Assembly (NCBI GenBank): GCA_013396525.1
Contig: VWYX01000389.1
Coordinates: 66,290-130,289, forward strand
Source: Chaetorhynchus papuensis
Taxonomy: Eukaryota; Chordata; Aves; Passeriformes; Rhipiduridae
Direction: 5' to 3'
Length of the DNA: 64,000 nucleotides
Under the pieces are notes generated by a model. That model worked only from the letters and a program-made list of their open reading frames with translations. It was not told where the DNA came from and did no database searches. The position numbers and the translations under genes were made by a program. This document shows positions 34,729 to 49,240 of the stretch, piece by piece (the first letter of the stretch is position 1; each line of letters opens with the position of its first letter).

Positions 34729-37700
34729 ATGCACGACAGTCACTTCTCATAATTCTTCAGTTTCTGTGACTGGTGTGTTTGAGTTTCCCTTCAGCTGTGA
34801 AAGCACGCTCGGTAAGGAATTTACTTCATTGCATATTCTGATAAACCAACAAAACAGTAAATTACTACATTTCAGGCCTGAATTTATTCTTGTCTGGTCC
34901 CGTTCTCTTAGTTGGGTAAATGTCTATGTAGGTGTCAAATCAGGGCAACCTGTGTCAAGAGTTTGCATCCTGGTGTCTTAATACCAACATGCTACAATAA
35001 GGAGAGTAAGACACAAAAGGATCCCCTTGAGGCACCTGTCCAAAGCAGGAGCAAGTGGAGTATTGTGTCCTGAGGCAACTAGCACATCCTAGATACCAAA
35101 TATTACTGCAGAGTAGGATGTGTGACTCAAATGTCTCTGTGCCTCTATTCTTATTTGAATTTTCTATTTGAAGAGAATGTTAATTGCTAACTAAAGAATG
35201 GCACGACATTTTAATAAATAGTTTTTCAATTATTCTATTTTCTTAACAGTAAACTCTAAGAAGACAACGACAGCAGTCTAATAATAATGAATTTGAAAAG
35301 TATTTAATCCAGTAATCCTACTGTGCAGTATAAAATTCAGTTTTCTTTATATGCAGTACTTTAGATGCACATAGAACTGATTGAATTTATGGACATTAAG
35401 CTCAGATTTAGCTGAAATTCCTCAAATGATAATTTATCTAACCTTTCCTAAGTAGAAAAAATTTAGGTGAAATGACACTTCCTTTAACTATGCTCACCAA
35501 ATAAAGTTCCCATTTAAACATGACTGAAATGCATATAGGTCAAATATAAAACAGGAAAAATGACTGAGAATGAACTCTTACTAAGATGGGCAAAACTATA
35601 AACAGAGAAAAATCCAGCAGTGCTACTTGCATAGTAGTTCTTCAGTAGCTCTGCTAATAATAGTTATCCATTTAACTCTAGCCAAATATCCTTTCATTTC
35701 CCTGTCTCTACTCTCTCTTTTTTTTTTCTTTTTGGAGGGGTTGGTTGGGGTTCTTTTTTGATTTTTTTTGTTTTCCCTTCCAAGCTGCCAAAAGCCAGTT
35801 CATAATATTGAACAGCAAAAAACGTACTTGAGTCTCTGGATTTGTCCTTCTGAGAAGCTGAGAGCTACAATAGACCTTGGTTCTGTGAAGACAAAAAAGC
35901 GACTGTTCTGCTTTTGTGGAAGCAAGTATTATCTCAAGAAGACTCTTCTTAAATGTACATGGGCCCTTCTTTCTGACCCCAAAATGTACAATGGCTGCAT
36001 TTTACAAAAAAAGAAGATAACTTCCTTCTGAGCTCTGACTACAGATAGCCTGTCACCAACCTGACCACTGGCATGTGGGTAGACCCAGTGTGGTGTGCGG
36101 GATGAGGGCTGGGAGAGTGCCTGCTGCAGCCCCACTTCCCCCAAAACAGGGTCCCCCTGCCCCAGAGTGCCGGGTTATGTGCCTCAGACTCAGCACTCTA
36201 AAATGCACAAGAACCCAGCTTCTTGCAAAGCAGGAAGACTCCTGCAGCTGAGAGGTGGATCAAGGGTGTTTGAACTACATCCTTCTCAGGCACCTGCATG
36301 AGGTGCCTCCTTCTGCTGAGGTCAAGGAGGGGGAAGAATTTTGGGAGACAGGCATCCAGTTCAGCTGCTTCATAAGTAATGGTAATAGTCACCCGGCAAA
36401 CATGGGGTTAGTTCTCCCTTGAGTCTCGTGGTGATGTAGATTCACCTCTCAGTGTTTTCCAGAAGCCTCTTTGCTACCAGGCAATAAAGCAGTCAAGCAA
36501 GTAGCCTCTACTCTGTATATTGAAACAAGGTCTCCGTTCATCCCAGGATGTACCCTCATGTTTGCAGAGAGACAGGCAAAGGTACATCTTGTCTATGGCC
36601 TCATGTCTGGGCACTCAGCTGGGAGGAGTTCTGAGCTGGCCCTTTTGGACCAACTACCCATGCAATTCACATTTGGTAATTTGGTTGTGCATAAAAAGAA
36701 GTTACTTAGCTATTTAGTTAAATAATTTAATTATTTCAAGTAGAAATAATTAAGTTGAAAATCCTTCATTGCCTCTTACTGTTGTATCAGAGTGGGTTAA
36801 CAGTAGGATAGGTTAACAGTAGAATACTTTGCTCTTAGGGCTGTGTCTACATGTGATTCATATTCTAAATTTTTGTGCAACTTTGTGTAATGAAACCTAA
36901 GTGACAGGTAATTTTGGGTTTATTTTGGGTTAGGCAGGCAGCTGCTGAGGTCTGGGCTTCCTGGATTGTTTTCCTGATTTTAATGTGCCCAAATTCTGCC
37001 TAGGAACTGTCTGGTGCCAGAAGTGATCAATTCAAGGTGCATTAAAGTGTAATTTCAGGTGAGTGATTCGGACCACCTGCCTGCCATTCAGGATGCCCAG
37101 CCATGAGCTCCCATTAAAATCAAAGGAGAGAAGTAGTCATTACTTCTGGTATAGGAGAACAAATGTTCTGATAATTATAGCTCTTCCAAGTATTGTATTA
37201 TATATCCTGTGGTGCCTTGGAGGTTTTCTTGTTGCAGGAAGCTGATGTAGCAAACTTTTTACAGCTGAGGCTGCTCTTATTTCTGTGGCTGTCTATGTAC
37301 AGTGCAGAGAGCTAAGCTCCCAGCTAGCTTCAGAAGCTGTGAGGGAGGAACAGGGTCTTAAACACGGTGTCCTAAAAATGGCGTGATGGCATGGTCACTG
37401 GAGCCACTGCAGTCTTCCTGCTTCAGGCTGTGACACTGGAGTGGCAGAAGGATGGATGGTGACGGTGGATCCCTCAGTTTTTCTCTAGTTTAGCTTTTCA
37501 GGCCACACTTAACAGTGATATAATATGATATAACACATAATACGTTATAATACGCTGTAATAGCCTGCAGTGTGATATGGATAGGGAAGTACAGACACCC
37601 ATGGTTGCTTTCCCTTCTTATTGATACTTGTGTGAAAATATGCATTTTTTCTTTGTACAATCATGTTTCCATAGCAGCTGAGATGAGCAAATGTGGCAAA

Positions 37701-40700
37701 CAGGGTATACAGATAGCAGCCACATTGCTTTCAGTGTGATGACACGCATTTCCTCTCTTGCAGTTGTAATGTGGCTCAGGCTTCTCTGGCTATATTTGGA
37801 AATATTCCTGGTTTAAAAAAGACAAAACACAACTACTGATAATGCGGACACAAGGGAAGAGAAACTGCTGGAGTTAAATGCCACTTGGAAAGTCAGTTTT
37901 TATCATAGGGAAGCATGCATTTTTTTTGTGTGTTTATCATCATTACTTGTGAAGGCCAGTGACCACTGCATAAACAACATATATCTGTGTACAGCTTGTT
38001 AGCCTCACATACTTTTAATCTCTTTGCGGTCTTGAGAAAAAATTGTGAGACTAAGGACAAAGTTGAACAATCCTGTTTCTACCAACATAAAAGAAAAACT
38101 GCATGGCATGACAAAAAGATGGAATTTAGGTGAATTTTCTGTAAAACAAAGCTTTTCCCCACTGAAAACATGGATGGAAACATGCCAGGATAATACATTT
38201 GAGTAGGCTTGAATACTTGCTGTCTTTATTAAAACCTCATAGGAAGTTGTCAGTCCTGCAGGAACTACTCCTAAGCATTTTTTTGGAATCAGTCCTTGTG
38301 TGTATAGTAGGTTGTCTGGATTTCTTAACTGCAGATGAAAAGCAGTTTATTTGTCTGCTCTGGCAGCCAAGGAGGGCAGTATCTGGGCCACAAGTAGGGA
38401 GTTACCAGGAGAAAGACAAGTCTTGTAGAGTAACTAATGAAGTTGTGGGTAAATTTAATTAGATCTCTTACTCTGCAGCAGTGTCAGAACAGTAGAACAG
38501 ACAGCTTCTAGTTGTGTTATCACGGTCTGCCCAACATTTCAGTCACAATTCATGTCCAATCATGTTTGATCTGCCTTTATAGCAGGTTATTGATAACTCC
38601 TCCATGCAGCTTCTTGCATTCCGAACTGTTGCAAGTGAAAGGCAGTGACTCAGGCTCTCACACACACAGAGGCTCTCGGGCTGGAAGCTGACCTATTTCC
38701 AGGAAGAAGCAGTCAGCCAACTAAGCCAAGAAAACTTGCTGGAAAGGAGGAGAGGAAGAAGGGCGGGAGGACTGTTACTAAATGAGGCATTGTTTCTCTT
38801 TTGTTCTGAGTGGTGGATGTGGGGGAGGCTTTTTTGCCTATAATTTATTTCTACTCTAAATGTTATGATTTCTCTTAATTATTAAGTAGTTTGAGATATT
38901 GTAGCTGTTGTGAAGAAAAACTTGGTCTCAAGATAACAGAAAGTTAAACAAGTAGATGAAGTAGTAAAATGAAGATGCCTTTTCCAAGCTTCTGTAAACA
39001 AAATGAAACAGCAACAAAGAAACTGATGTGAGGATTATATGATGTTTCTACTTCCAGTGCAAAAAGCAGTGTCTTGCCAATTACTTTCTTCGCTCCTTTC
39101 AATTCCTGTCAGAGGTTCACATTGTCTCTATTTAGGCAGTTGTTATCAATAAGAAATCTGTTCAGTTTTAAATTTCAGATTAAATGTGATTATAAAACTG
39201 CTGTTTTAGTATACAAGCTATCTACATGCCATTGTGAGTATCTATCCACACGGGTGTGCGCATTGAAGAAAAAATTATTACAGAAAATAGAAAACTAAAT
39301 ATAAAGGTGAAAACTAATGAGAATTTTTTTTTCCGGTTATGTTGACTATACTGGGTAAATGTTAATATACCTTTCCAGATGGAGTTATAAGTTGTCCTTT
39401 ATTTTCCTTGCATGTTGGGTTGGATTCCACGTGCATCTGTGAGTGTTCTAAAGATGGATAAAAAAGATATTTTATATTTATGTTCATTAGAAGGAAAGTC
39501 CCAAACAGTGAAACCAATATAGAATTGCTCTTCTAGCATGAGAAGAACTTGATGTCCTTACCTGTGCATGCACGCAATGCACGTCCCAATACAGTAAAGC
39601 AGATCACACTGGAGACTAGTACATTACAAAGGGAAAAAGAGTTTCTTCTTTGTGAAGATTTAGCTCATTGCAGTGAGAATTGCTCAGTGGCTTCTGAAAG
39701 CCACAGCGAAGAACATTCATATTGCAATTCAATATACTAAAGTAACCGCATGCTGCTTGTTTGTTTTTTCAAGTTTTCACAGTCTTGTCAATAAAGCATT
39801 CAAAAGATAATGTATTATGAAAGCTGGGTAGTTTTTCTGTAAGACTAATGACTAATTCCAGTTGGATTATTGCTCTGATAGTATACGTTCTGAATAGTAG
39901 GGGAGTAATGTTACTCTTACACCAAAACATTGTCCCATTTAATAAAAAACAGTAAAGTACAACTAAATATATTTAATAAAAATCAAATACTACTTGACTA
40001 CCCTTTTTCATAACTTTATTGCTTCCTCTTCCTGCATTCCACCTTCTGACTTATATTTCAAGGACAGTAGGTGATTATAGTGTGAGGGGTATCTGTAGGT
40101 GCCTGTACCCCCTCTCTAACTTTGGAATCTGTGAGCCAACTTCAGCAAACTTGCACAGGGATGAAAAAATAACCAGCTGGGTATCAGACTTAGACAAAAG
40201 CGCTTTTACAAGTTCCCTGACAACTAAGGATATCCAGTGTGACCTTGCACAATAGAAAATAGCTGAAAATCTACCCCAAAGAGAGCCCTTAGAAATCTTT
40301 CAGTCATGGAGAAAGCTTGAACCTGAGTGTGCATCCACTGTGAGATGAAGTCAGTGGAAAACAACAGCTACAAGCTCTCTCATCCCTCCCACCCCTTTCT
40401 TTTCTCTGTCCTCAGCAGGGTCTGACAGGCTTTAGGGCCCTGTTGATGCGTATTCTTTGGAGGTAGAAGTCTTTGAGACCGAGGGAAAAACTTTCTTCAT
40501 GGAATTTGTAGTGGCTCTCTTGGAGCAGTGTAACATAAAGGGCAAAGCGAAGCCCTCTTCTGGAATGAATAGATATTTAAAAAAATGCTAGACTGAGCAA
40601 TTAAGGCAATGACAGCAGTACACATCTTAGTGACTGCCAATCTAAGGAACTACTTCAGGACGCAGACAATAATCCAGTGGGGTTTTCTTGATTCACTTTT

Positions 40701-43700
40701 TTCCCCCCAAAACAACTTACAGACAAAAAACCATAGCGCATAGTTTTAGCGTAATGCCAGGTCATGGCCTTGCTTTATTTTGGTGACTACATGCTTTTCC
40801 CTTCCACCCCCAAATCCCTCAGCATGCTGCTGATTTTAAGTTTGGGTTTCTCAGGGTCGGCTGCCCTTCTGGAGTTGGCACAAGGGGCAGTGGTTTAGCT
40901 GTGGCTGTGCTACAAGTGGAGGGGAGCTGCCAAGGATGCGCTCCTGACACAAATGCTCACTCACAGAGACAAAGGGTTACTCAGCTGGGTTATGTAACAA
41001 ACTTTATCTGGGGTATAGTTAGTAGCTGTTCAAAGAAGCGAACACCATACCAGTAAGGAAAAAAGGCAAAGTTCCCTACTGGCAAAGTTAATATTAGATA
41101 AATTTAAAACTTGTACTTAGTGCGTGGTGGATCCTTACAGACTCAGTGGTCGAAGTCCATTGTCTCCTCTTTTTTCTTAATACTGTCTTTGCTAGACCTG
41201 TCTGATGGAAAGCTATAAATAACAACAGCAGAGAATGCCTCTTTTTGACTGGATATTTTAATGAGACGTGAGACTTGGCATAACTGAGTTTGTGTAATTA
41301 TAGTATTTTTTAATATATTGCCATCTTAAATTGGAATATCACCTTTGCAATGTAGTAAAATGTGATTGAAAATTCAATGTTTACTATTTAGAGTTAAAAC
41401 AAAATGACACATTTATTATGATACTTATGATACAAAATACAGACTAGTAATGTCTTCAGTATATTCTGTTAGAATTTTATGAACTTATTCCACCAAATGA
41501 AATAATCAAATACATAAAAATCTGATTTCATTTTTTTTTCATCCAGTTGAATTTTTTTTTTTATGCTGGTTAATCTGGATAAGGGGTTTCAATCAAACAA
41601 TTATGATAATCATAACATTAAATGATTGATTACCAAACAGACATTTTCTGCTTGATCCCTTTCAGCTGTGAGCTTTGCTTACAAAATCAAAACAATTATG
41701 AATTGGGTGCACCCAATGTGAGTTTTACTTCATTAAAACTTGCTTCAGCTTGTACTGCAAACCGAATGAAGCAAACAGAAGGCATTAGAGCTATCATTAG
41801 ACATGACACTTATAGTTACAGAAGAATTCCCACACGTTGAGGCTTAAAGGTGCCCAGTCATAACACGTATTATTTTTTGTCCTGCTAGGAGAAAAAAAAA
41901 ATACTGGTGTTAAAGTGTAAAACCAGCTATACACCTACACTGCAGTTCCCATGGCTCACACTGCAATAATGCAGTTGCTGAAATATGGGAATTCCCAGGA
42001 AAAAAAAATACCATGCAGAGAGATACTGGAGTTTATTAGAAAGCTTATAGTTTCTTTTATCCCACTAGGATTTTTTTTCTTGCATTTCCTGTCTAAAGCT
42101 TGATGTTGGGAGTACTCTGCTTAGTGAAGGTGTTGTGTCGTCTTTAAACAGAACTGTCCAAGCGCCCTTCCCAGCGGAGAGGAACTGCTGCTTTTGAAGT
42201 CTGCAGAGGGGCTTTCAGAAGCTTTAGGCTTGTATCTGACTTCCTTTGTTCCATACAGTCTGTTTACTTGACTGTAAATAAAGTGCCATTTACAGACAGA
42301 AGTTAGGAAGTGGATTTTTACTTGCCCGACTAATCTTTCATCATGATCATTAGGTCACAAAGTAGAAGTCTGTCACCAAAAGCTATTAAAATCCAGATAG
42401 TGAATTAGTTTTCTTTATTTCGGGATTCTTAAATTATCAAAGTTCATTGCCTGAAGGCAGCACCAGATACTGAATCGTTCCAGCCTAGAATATACAGTAC
42501 TTTGAACCTAGATAATTCAATGATTGGCACCCTTTTAATGCATGAGAGACCTCCTTATTTTGCACAGGCTTAAAATAGTTTTAAAAGAAACTTAGAATTT
42601 TCTCTTTTTTTGGCTGCAAATGCTTGAGTTTCTTTTTCTGGATACTATATTAAGACAGATGTACAAAATGGATAAAAGATGTTCTTGCAGTGTAAGCACC
42701 ATATAAGATGGAGGAAAATGGCAGGAAAAATACCCAGTGTATTATTTCCAGTATATACTTGCTAGGCCCAAACCAACTAAGATTTGTGTGGAGTAGATCT
42801 AAAAAAACTGCTAATGATTATAAAAATGTGGAATTTAAACTGTGACTGAAATATGCTGAAACTAAGTTCACTTGATAATGGTTGTGCTGTGTCAGATTGT
42901 GTTTTGCCAGCATTTTCTACTTTGATTTTTGCAAAGCAGTTGTGAGTCAGAGGCAAAGTGTGATCTGTAAGAATATTGCAGACCACAGTGTATCTTCAGA
43001 GGCTGGGTTTTATGTTTGCTTTTTTTGTTCTTCTCTTTTCACTATCCTTGACTGGCTGCCTGTCCAGAAAGTGAACATGATAGAGGCAGCTTTGAAGAGA
43101 CCTGTGATCTGGTAGACACTTCTCCATCATTCCAGCTGGACATTTTTGCTCTCAAAGAGCAGTGCCCTGATGCTGCAGTAGTGCAATTGTATAAAAAGAA
43201 TAAAATCATGCCCCAGTGGTAAAAGGGAAGGATGGGTAAAGTGGTTCAGTGAGTAGAAGGGGTGGGTTGCTAGGAAGAGAAAAAGGGCATCACTTCTGTA
43301 AGCTGTGGTGAAGCCCAGAGGAATTCCAAGGAGTGGAAGTTTCCCAGTGCAGGGACAGGAAATGCCCTGGCTCCTTGAAACAAGCCCCCATCTTGGAGAA
43401 AGCAGGACCACAAGGAGTGGCCCTGGGAGGTCCAGGGATGGATGCTGCACAGTGCTGGGAGTTCAAGCAAGGAGACGAACAGGCATAACCCAGCACACAC
43501 TGTGCTGACCCCATCTGACTTGTCACAGCACCCAGGGGAATTTGAATCAGCATGGCGACTTTCCTTTGGGCTGATGGCTTTATAGCTGCTTACCTGTAGT
43601 TTTACCCAGTTCTGGAGGAATTCTTTGCCCTGCCTGTAGAATTTAACAAAACTCTCACCTTGGACATAGATTGGAAACATCTGCCATATATTTGCACCAA

Positions 43701-45639
43701 AGTTGTCCAATGCACTCAGACATTCAACAGTGTTACCATTTGACTTGCAGTGTGATTTGCTATTAAGTGTGTAACAGTCCAGACAGTTCTGAGTTTTTCT
43801 CTAAATGTCACTGTATTTTGAGTCAGACTGGAACTGTTTATCATTCTAGATTGCTTCTGTCTCTTTGTTCAAAAGACAAGGCTTATTTTCATGTACAACA
43901 TATACTGTGGAGGGTTCTTCTGTATTTACATGCAGGCACTGTGATATAGTTTCCTGTGGCCTCTTGAGAATGGGACACTGCTAAATTGTGCTTGATTTCT
44001 GACTGAGGATAATACAATTTAACAACAGATAGAGAAAAACCCCAGGATATGACGTGGAAAAAAACTTTTATAAAATACAAGTATATTAAATCACAAAAGA
44101 ATTACTGGCAATTGTCAATTTCTATCTCAAAACACCTCTTCCCTCTCCTCAAAACCCAGACATAAACTATGATTATGTGAGGTTGTGTTTAGAGTCTAAA
44201 GTATTGCAAAACACAGAGTAATGAGTCTGTACACATTCTCTTCTCCAGTCTTAAATGGCATGACTCAGGAAATATATTTATCTCTAAGGATGTTTCTCAA
44301 GGAACTATACTTTTAGCAATGGGTGACTTTTTGCTTTCCAGAGGCTGACTGTAGATAATGGTTGTTTGAGATAACTAACATATGATTTCCTGTTTTGAAT
44401 TTGTGGTAAAAAAGTAGTAACTCTTTTAGAGTTGTATTTAGTCTTCTGCTAGTGATGTTTCTGTTTTGAATTCTGTGGGCAATGGTACAAAATACATTGA
44501 CACTTTTTACAGGTCATGAACTTTGCCTGCAAACCTGTGGTTGTGATTTTAATATTTTCTCTATGATGCTATTGTCATTACTACTATTACAGTTCAGCTA
44601 CTGTGATGGGCTGTTTTATGCTGATATAAACCCTGCTAACCTTTCTTCCAAAGCTGCTCCTGGGACACGGGAGAAAGTGATACCAACAGTAAGCTCTCTG
44701 CCCATTAGAACTAAAGAAGTGCTTAGAATCTGAGCTTATATTTTTAAGATGCCATCTCTCCTCAAAGGATCCTTTTTATAAGGGATTATGGAAGAGGCTG
44801 CTTCTTTACTACACAATGACTCATACTAAATAACTGTGGTGAGGCGTATTTGTGTGTGAAGCAGATAAAACTCATTCTGTCTGGGCACACAGGAAGGGAG
44901 GGGAAACATGAGGGATGTTGTTTAACCCAAGAGCAACTCTGTGAACCTGCCTCATCTGGGAACCTAAGAGACCAGCTGCACAGTGCAACCACAGGCCATG
45001 ATTTCTTCCGTCATTGTCATTTTTGGCAGGTTTTCAGGAGCTTTAAGGTGTTTCTCAGCTGGGCTGTAGCTTGTTCCTGGGATCCTTCCACCTCCCTGCT
45101 GGGGAAGGAGTTGCCTACTCACAACAGAGTCCCTCAGGGGAGTCTGGCCTTTTTTCTGCAGCTGCCCTGGCAGGTATTCTCCTAGGTATCCACCTATTTC
45201 TTCATCAGAAAGAGATCAAGCCCTTTATGAATGAGGAGTGGGCCCTCATCTCCTACAAAATCAACTTTGTGCCCAGTCCACATTGCTGGCTCCCCCCAAA
45301 ATGGCATGGAATGGCACACCATTATTTCTAGGCACATAAGTGCCCAAGGAAAAGTAATTATTAACAAAACCACAGCTAAGTAGAGTTGCAATGTTAAGTG
45401 TCACGATTTATTAGTGCTGTTCTACCTTGCATGTTTGTATTTCTAAGTTTTCCTGTTTGGACAACTGTTCAGACTGTTTGGACTGAAAACAAAGACTTCT
45501 GGTGTGATAATGAAATGACTCAAAAATTTAGGTTTTCTGATGCAGCAGATAATCTCATTTGTATTCCAGTGCCACAAATTAAAATATAAACAGGATTAGC
45601 AGATACAGTCAGGGTATTTTGTCTGAACATGGAAAGTTG

Positions 45640-46592
45640 AGGTGAATGGAATTGCACCCAGCTGGTGGATGGTCACAAGCAGTGTTCTCCAGGGCTCAGT
45701 TTCGCTTGGTATCTCCATTGACCTGGATGAGGGGATTGAGTGCACCCTCAGTCAGTTTTCAGGTGACACCAGGTTGGGAAGTGGGAGTGCTGATCTGCTG
45801 CAGATCATCTGCAGAGGGATCTGGACAGGCTGGATTGATGGGCTGAGGCCAGTGGTGTGAGGTTCAACAAGGCCAAGTGCTGGCTCCTGCCCTTGGCTCA
45901 CAACAACCCCAGGCAGTGCCACAGGCTGGGACAGAGGGGCTGGAAAGGAGCTGGGGGTGCTGGTGACAGCAGCTGAACATGAGCCAGGGGGTGCCCAGGT
46001 GGCCAAGAAGGCCAAGGGCATCCTGGCCTGGATCAGCAATGGTGTGGCCAGCAGGAGCAGGGCAGGGATTGTCCCCTGTACTGGGCACTGGTGAGGCCAC
46101 ACCTCGAGTGCTGTGTCCAGTTCTGGGCCCCTCACTGCAAGAAAGACATTGAGGGGCTGGAGGGAGTCCAGAGAAGGGGAATGGAGCTGGGGAAGGGTCT
46201 GGAGCACAAGTCCTGTGAGGAGCAGCTGAGGGAGATGGCGGTGTTTGGCCTCAAGAAAAGCAGGCTTAGGAGAGATCTTATCGCTCTCTACACCTGCCTG
46301 AAAGAGGTCATGGCCAGGTGGGAGTCAGCCTCTTCTCCCAGGTAATAAGAGACAGCACAAGCAGAAATGACCTCAAGTTGCACCAGGGAAGGTTTAAACC
46401 GGACATTAGGAAAAATTTCTTCCTGGAAAAGGTTGTCAAGTATTGGAACACTCTGCCCAGGGAAGTGATGGAATCACCATCCCTGTAAGTATTTAAAAGA
46501 TGTGTAGATGTGGCACTTGAGGACATGGTTTATAGGTGGATTTGGCAGCAGTTGGGTAAGGTTTTTTCAACCTAAAAGATTCTGTGATTCTA
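45640..46592 (+). mobile_element. CR1 LINE, 5'-truncated, plus strand
   Basis: A third copy of the same young CR1 type, inside ITGA2 intron 1 and in the gene's direction. It begins near CCAGCTGGTGGATGGTCACA, passes through the conserved VRPHLECCVQFWAPHCKKDI region, and keeps a full 3' tail ending GATTCTGTGATTCT. It retains the 3' block that is deleted from the copy ending at 23679. Its right part (MAVFGLKKSRLRRDLIALYT) differs from the other two, suggesting another subfamily or a mosaic. Coding frames are truncated, so it is inactive. Confidence 0.93.
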
Positions 46593-46987
46593 ATGTACTT
46601 CAGCAGGCCGTTGATGTGTTTGCTGTGCCATAAGCTTAACTTCTGCCTAAAGGTAAAGGAGGAGAACAGACCTCTGAATCATACATTTTGCATCCATTCA
46701 GCTGAAACATTCCCATTAGTAATGCTGCAACTTTTGTTAAGGCAATCATTGAATGAGTCATTGATCTCTGCCCACAGTATCGCAAAATGTGTGAAGAGTG
46801 CTAGAGAGGCATTTCATTTTGCAGAGGCAGGGTACTGCAGTGAAAACACTGTTTTTTCAAGCATGTGTCAAAGGCTATATTTATTTTCTTCTGTTGGGGG
46901 AGCTGTCACAGATGAAGAGCCTTTTTCACTGGGATCAAAATTCTTCTTTAATTGCTTCTGTGATAATCATAATCCTTCTGTTAACAG

Positions 46988-47111
46988 GCATTCTTCATAA
47001 CTGCTGTGAAGCCTACAATGTTGGGCTCCTGGAAGCAAAAATATTTTCTGGTCCACCAAGAGAGCAGTTTGGATATACAGTTCAACAGTTTATAAATGAA
47101 CAAGGAAAATG
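46988..47111 (+). CDS. ITGA2: ITGA2 exon 2 (signal cleavage and propeller blade 1)
   Basis: Acceptor TTCTGTTAACAG and donor GTAAGC. With the last base of exon 1 it reads GILHNCCEAYNVGLLEAKIF and continues SGPPREQFGYTVQQFINEQG, then K and the split codon of W. The mature chain should begin at Y of YNVGL. FGY is part of the first propeller repeat. Human has EAKIFSGPSSEQFGYAVQQF. Confidence 0.97.
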
Positions 47112-47542
47112 GTAAGCAATTTGAATGGCTTGGTTTATGTCCAGCTAAAAGGTTAAGTAAAAAATGTTGCAACTCTTAATATTTCTGTTATAATTCCACA
47201 TTTCTTTTAAATGCATTCTGGCTAACTCCGTTTTATATTAGACCTATATTTTTACCAATAAATGCTTAGGGTTATCAGACCAAAAGTTGAGATATTCCAA
47301 AGACATATGCATGTGATGGTTCAGACTCTTTTCCTTAACACCATGTGGCCTGAGGTCTTTCTTTTGCTAATCTTTTACTTTCATCTTCAGTACACTAATT
47401 TCCTTAGGCTTACAACTTCTCTAGAATTTTAACTCGCACTTCATTCCTTCATGTACCCAGAGTAACTTTGTTACACTTATATGTGGGATATTTTTCCATT
47501 TTAACATTGTTAAGGTCAAAACAAATTATTAGGGCCGGGGAG

Positions 47543-47567
47543 NNNNNNNNNNNNNNNNNNNNNNNNN
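47543..47567. other. Assembly gap (25 N)
   Basis: A run of N in ITGA2 intron 2, preceded by a GC-rich stub (GGGCCGGGGAG). This suggests an unassembled GC-rich repeat. Confidence 0.99.
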
Positions 47568-48782
47568 TTTTGTGTCTATTACAGTATTAGCTGTTTGCTT
47601 CTCAAAGGATGGTGTATTTGGATGTATTTAATAACACAGTCGTAAAAGTCTTGTGTCTGCCACATCTATTCAGCCATAAAATTTGACCTGAAATCCAATG
47701 TTGCTGCTACAACAATCAGGCTTGATGAGCAATTAGTAAAATATTTTTTTCTAGAAATGTTATTGTCAAAAAGAACTTTAACAAATTGCAGTGACTAAGC
47801 ACATTTAGTGGAAGATACAGTGTTTCCTCTTCTGCAGCCTCAGCAGTCACAAAGCTTAAGGTGTCCTCTGTGAGAGTAGTTGAGAACTACCGAACTCTTA
47901 AGTGTCTATTTGTGTATACATGGGCTTAAGTCTACAGCAGGAAGCCACACCAGACAATACAAATTATGGTATGCTGAGACACCTCAGACGTGTCATCCTC
48001 CATAGACTGAGACTGTGTCAGAGCCCAAATAGCCACAAACTGGTGGTTTTGCTTAAGTGACAACAGACTGATAATCAGTAAATGCACTTCTCTCAGTAAA
48101 AAGAAAGTGAGAGGTCAAAATCTGAAACACATGGAAATGCACGTGAAAATGTATTTTGCAGCTCAAGTTTGGGAAAACAGGCACAAAATTACTGAGGCAG
48201 CAGAGACGTTTGCGGCAGCGCTGCTCAGAGGCACCACGCAGCTGCAGCTGGCTGCACACGCAAATGCACGGCCCCTGAGATCTCAGCAGTGTTTACCTCC
48301 AGGAGACAGGAGAGCAGAGCTGTATCCTCGGAATTAAAACCTTGGCATTTCCTCTCTCTCAGCTGGGGAGGCTTCCAACCTACCCCCACCCCTCATCTGA
48401 TGCTATGGTGGCTTCTCACTGCATTTCTGCCTACTTTAATTGTGTTTAGTCACCCATAGATCAGAGATCTCTTTTTTTTAAAAAAAAAACAACTTCTGTG
48501 TAAAGCCACTGAAGGAGAACAAGAATGCGTGCCATGTGCCTGTAGTGAATTGAATGCTTATGCCTCATATATGGAGAAATTGCCTCGTGTTTTAGACTTC
48601 TTGTGAGTTTTTCTGTAAGCTTGCAGCAAAAGCAATAGGTGCCTGACTCACCCAAGTTTTATATTTCCCTCTTTTATTTTTGCTTCTGATAGAAAAACTC
48701 CTCCATTATTACTTTCTTGGATAATGTGTGCTGGATCACAGGGAAAAAAAGTAACTTTGGTTTAACTTTTCCTATCTAACAG

Positions 48783-48846
48783 AATCATAGACTCATTTAG
48801 GTTGGAAAAGATCTTTATGTCCATGGAGTTCAACCAATCTTCTCCT
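48783..48846 (-). mobile_element. CR1 3' end fragment
   Basis: AATCATAGACTCATTTAGGT and the following TTGGAAAAGATC are the reverse complement of a CR1 3' terminus. Only the tail is recognisable, so it is a very short, strongly 5'-truncated copy. Confidence 0.75.
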
Positions 48847-49148
48847 AAGTATACGAATATTTTTAATCTGGTAAACTTTTCTGTATATAGGCACTTCACC
48901 CTTAGTTCTTTAACTGCATGATGTCTGGCCTAGCTCCAAAAGTCAGGGAAATTTTATCAACTCGTGTCCAAGTAACTAGGACTTGTTAGAGACTCCTCAG
49001 TGAAGAAAAGCAGTTTTTAGTCTCCCGCTCAAAAAATCATTAGGCAAGCTTAAAAAAAATTGAGTCATATTCTACTGTCTCGTTCTGTTGACTTCTAAGC
49101 TATTTTCCTTTTCTTGGGACAACAGAGCTTTTTCCTGCATGCATTATT

Positions 49149-49240
49149 AAAAAAAAAAAAAACACAACAAAAAAAAACCCAATCAAAACCCAAAACAAAA
49201 AAGCCCAACCAAGCACACAAAAAAGCCCCAAACAGAACAG
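49149..49240. repeat. A-rich low-complexity tract with CCC/CAC interruptions
   Basis: A-runs broken by CAC, CCC and CCAA. The same style recurs at 59978-60020 and 63885-63965 in this gene. Confidence 0.85.

Larger units (their letters stand above)
28134..46987 (+). other. ITGA2: ITGA2 intron 1 (large first intron)
   Basis: About 18.9 kb from the exon 1 donor at 28071 to the acceptor at 46987. CpG-rich for the first 200 bases, then AT-rich. It holds a 35-base tandem duplication at 34659-34728 and a CR1 element at 45640-46592. Between about 28.3 and 34.6 kb, and between 34.8 and 45.6 kb, I see no gene, RNA or clear repeat, only scattered homopolymer runs. The single N at 33365 is an assembly ambiguity. 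Confidence 0.8.

Noticed and set aside
45642..46345. Open frames including a 151-codon minus-strand frame
   Set aside because: They are parts of the CR1 copy in ITGA2 intron 1; the minus frame is antisense to it.
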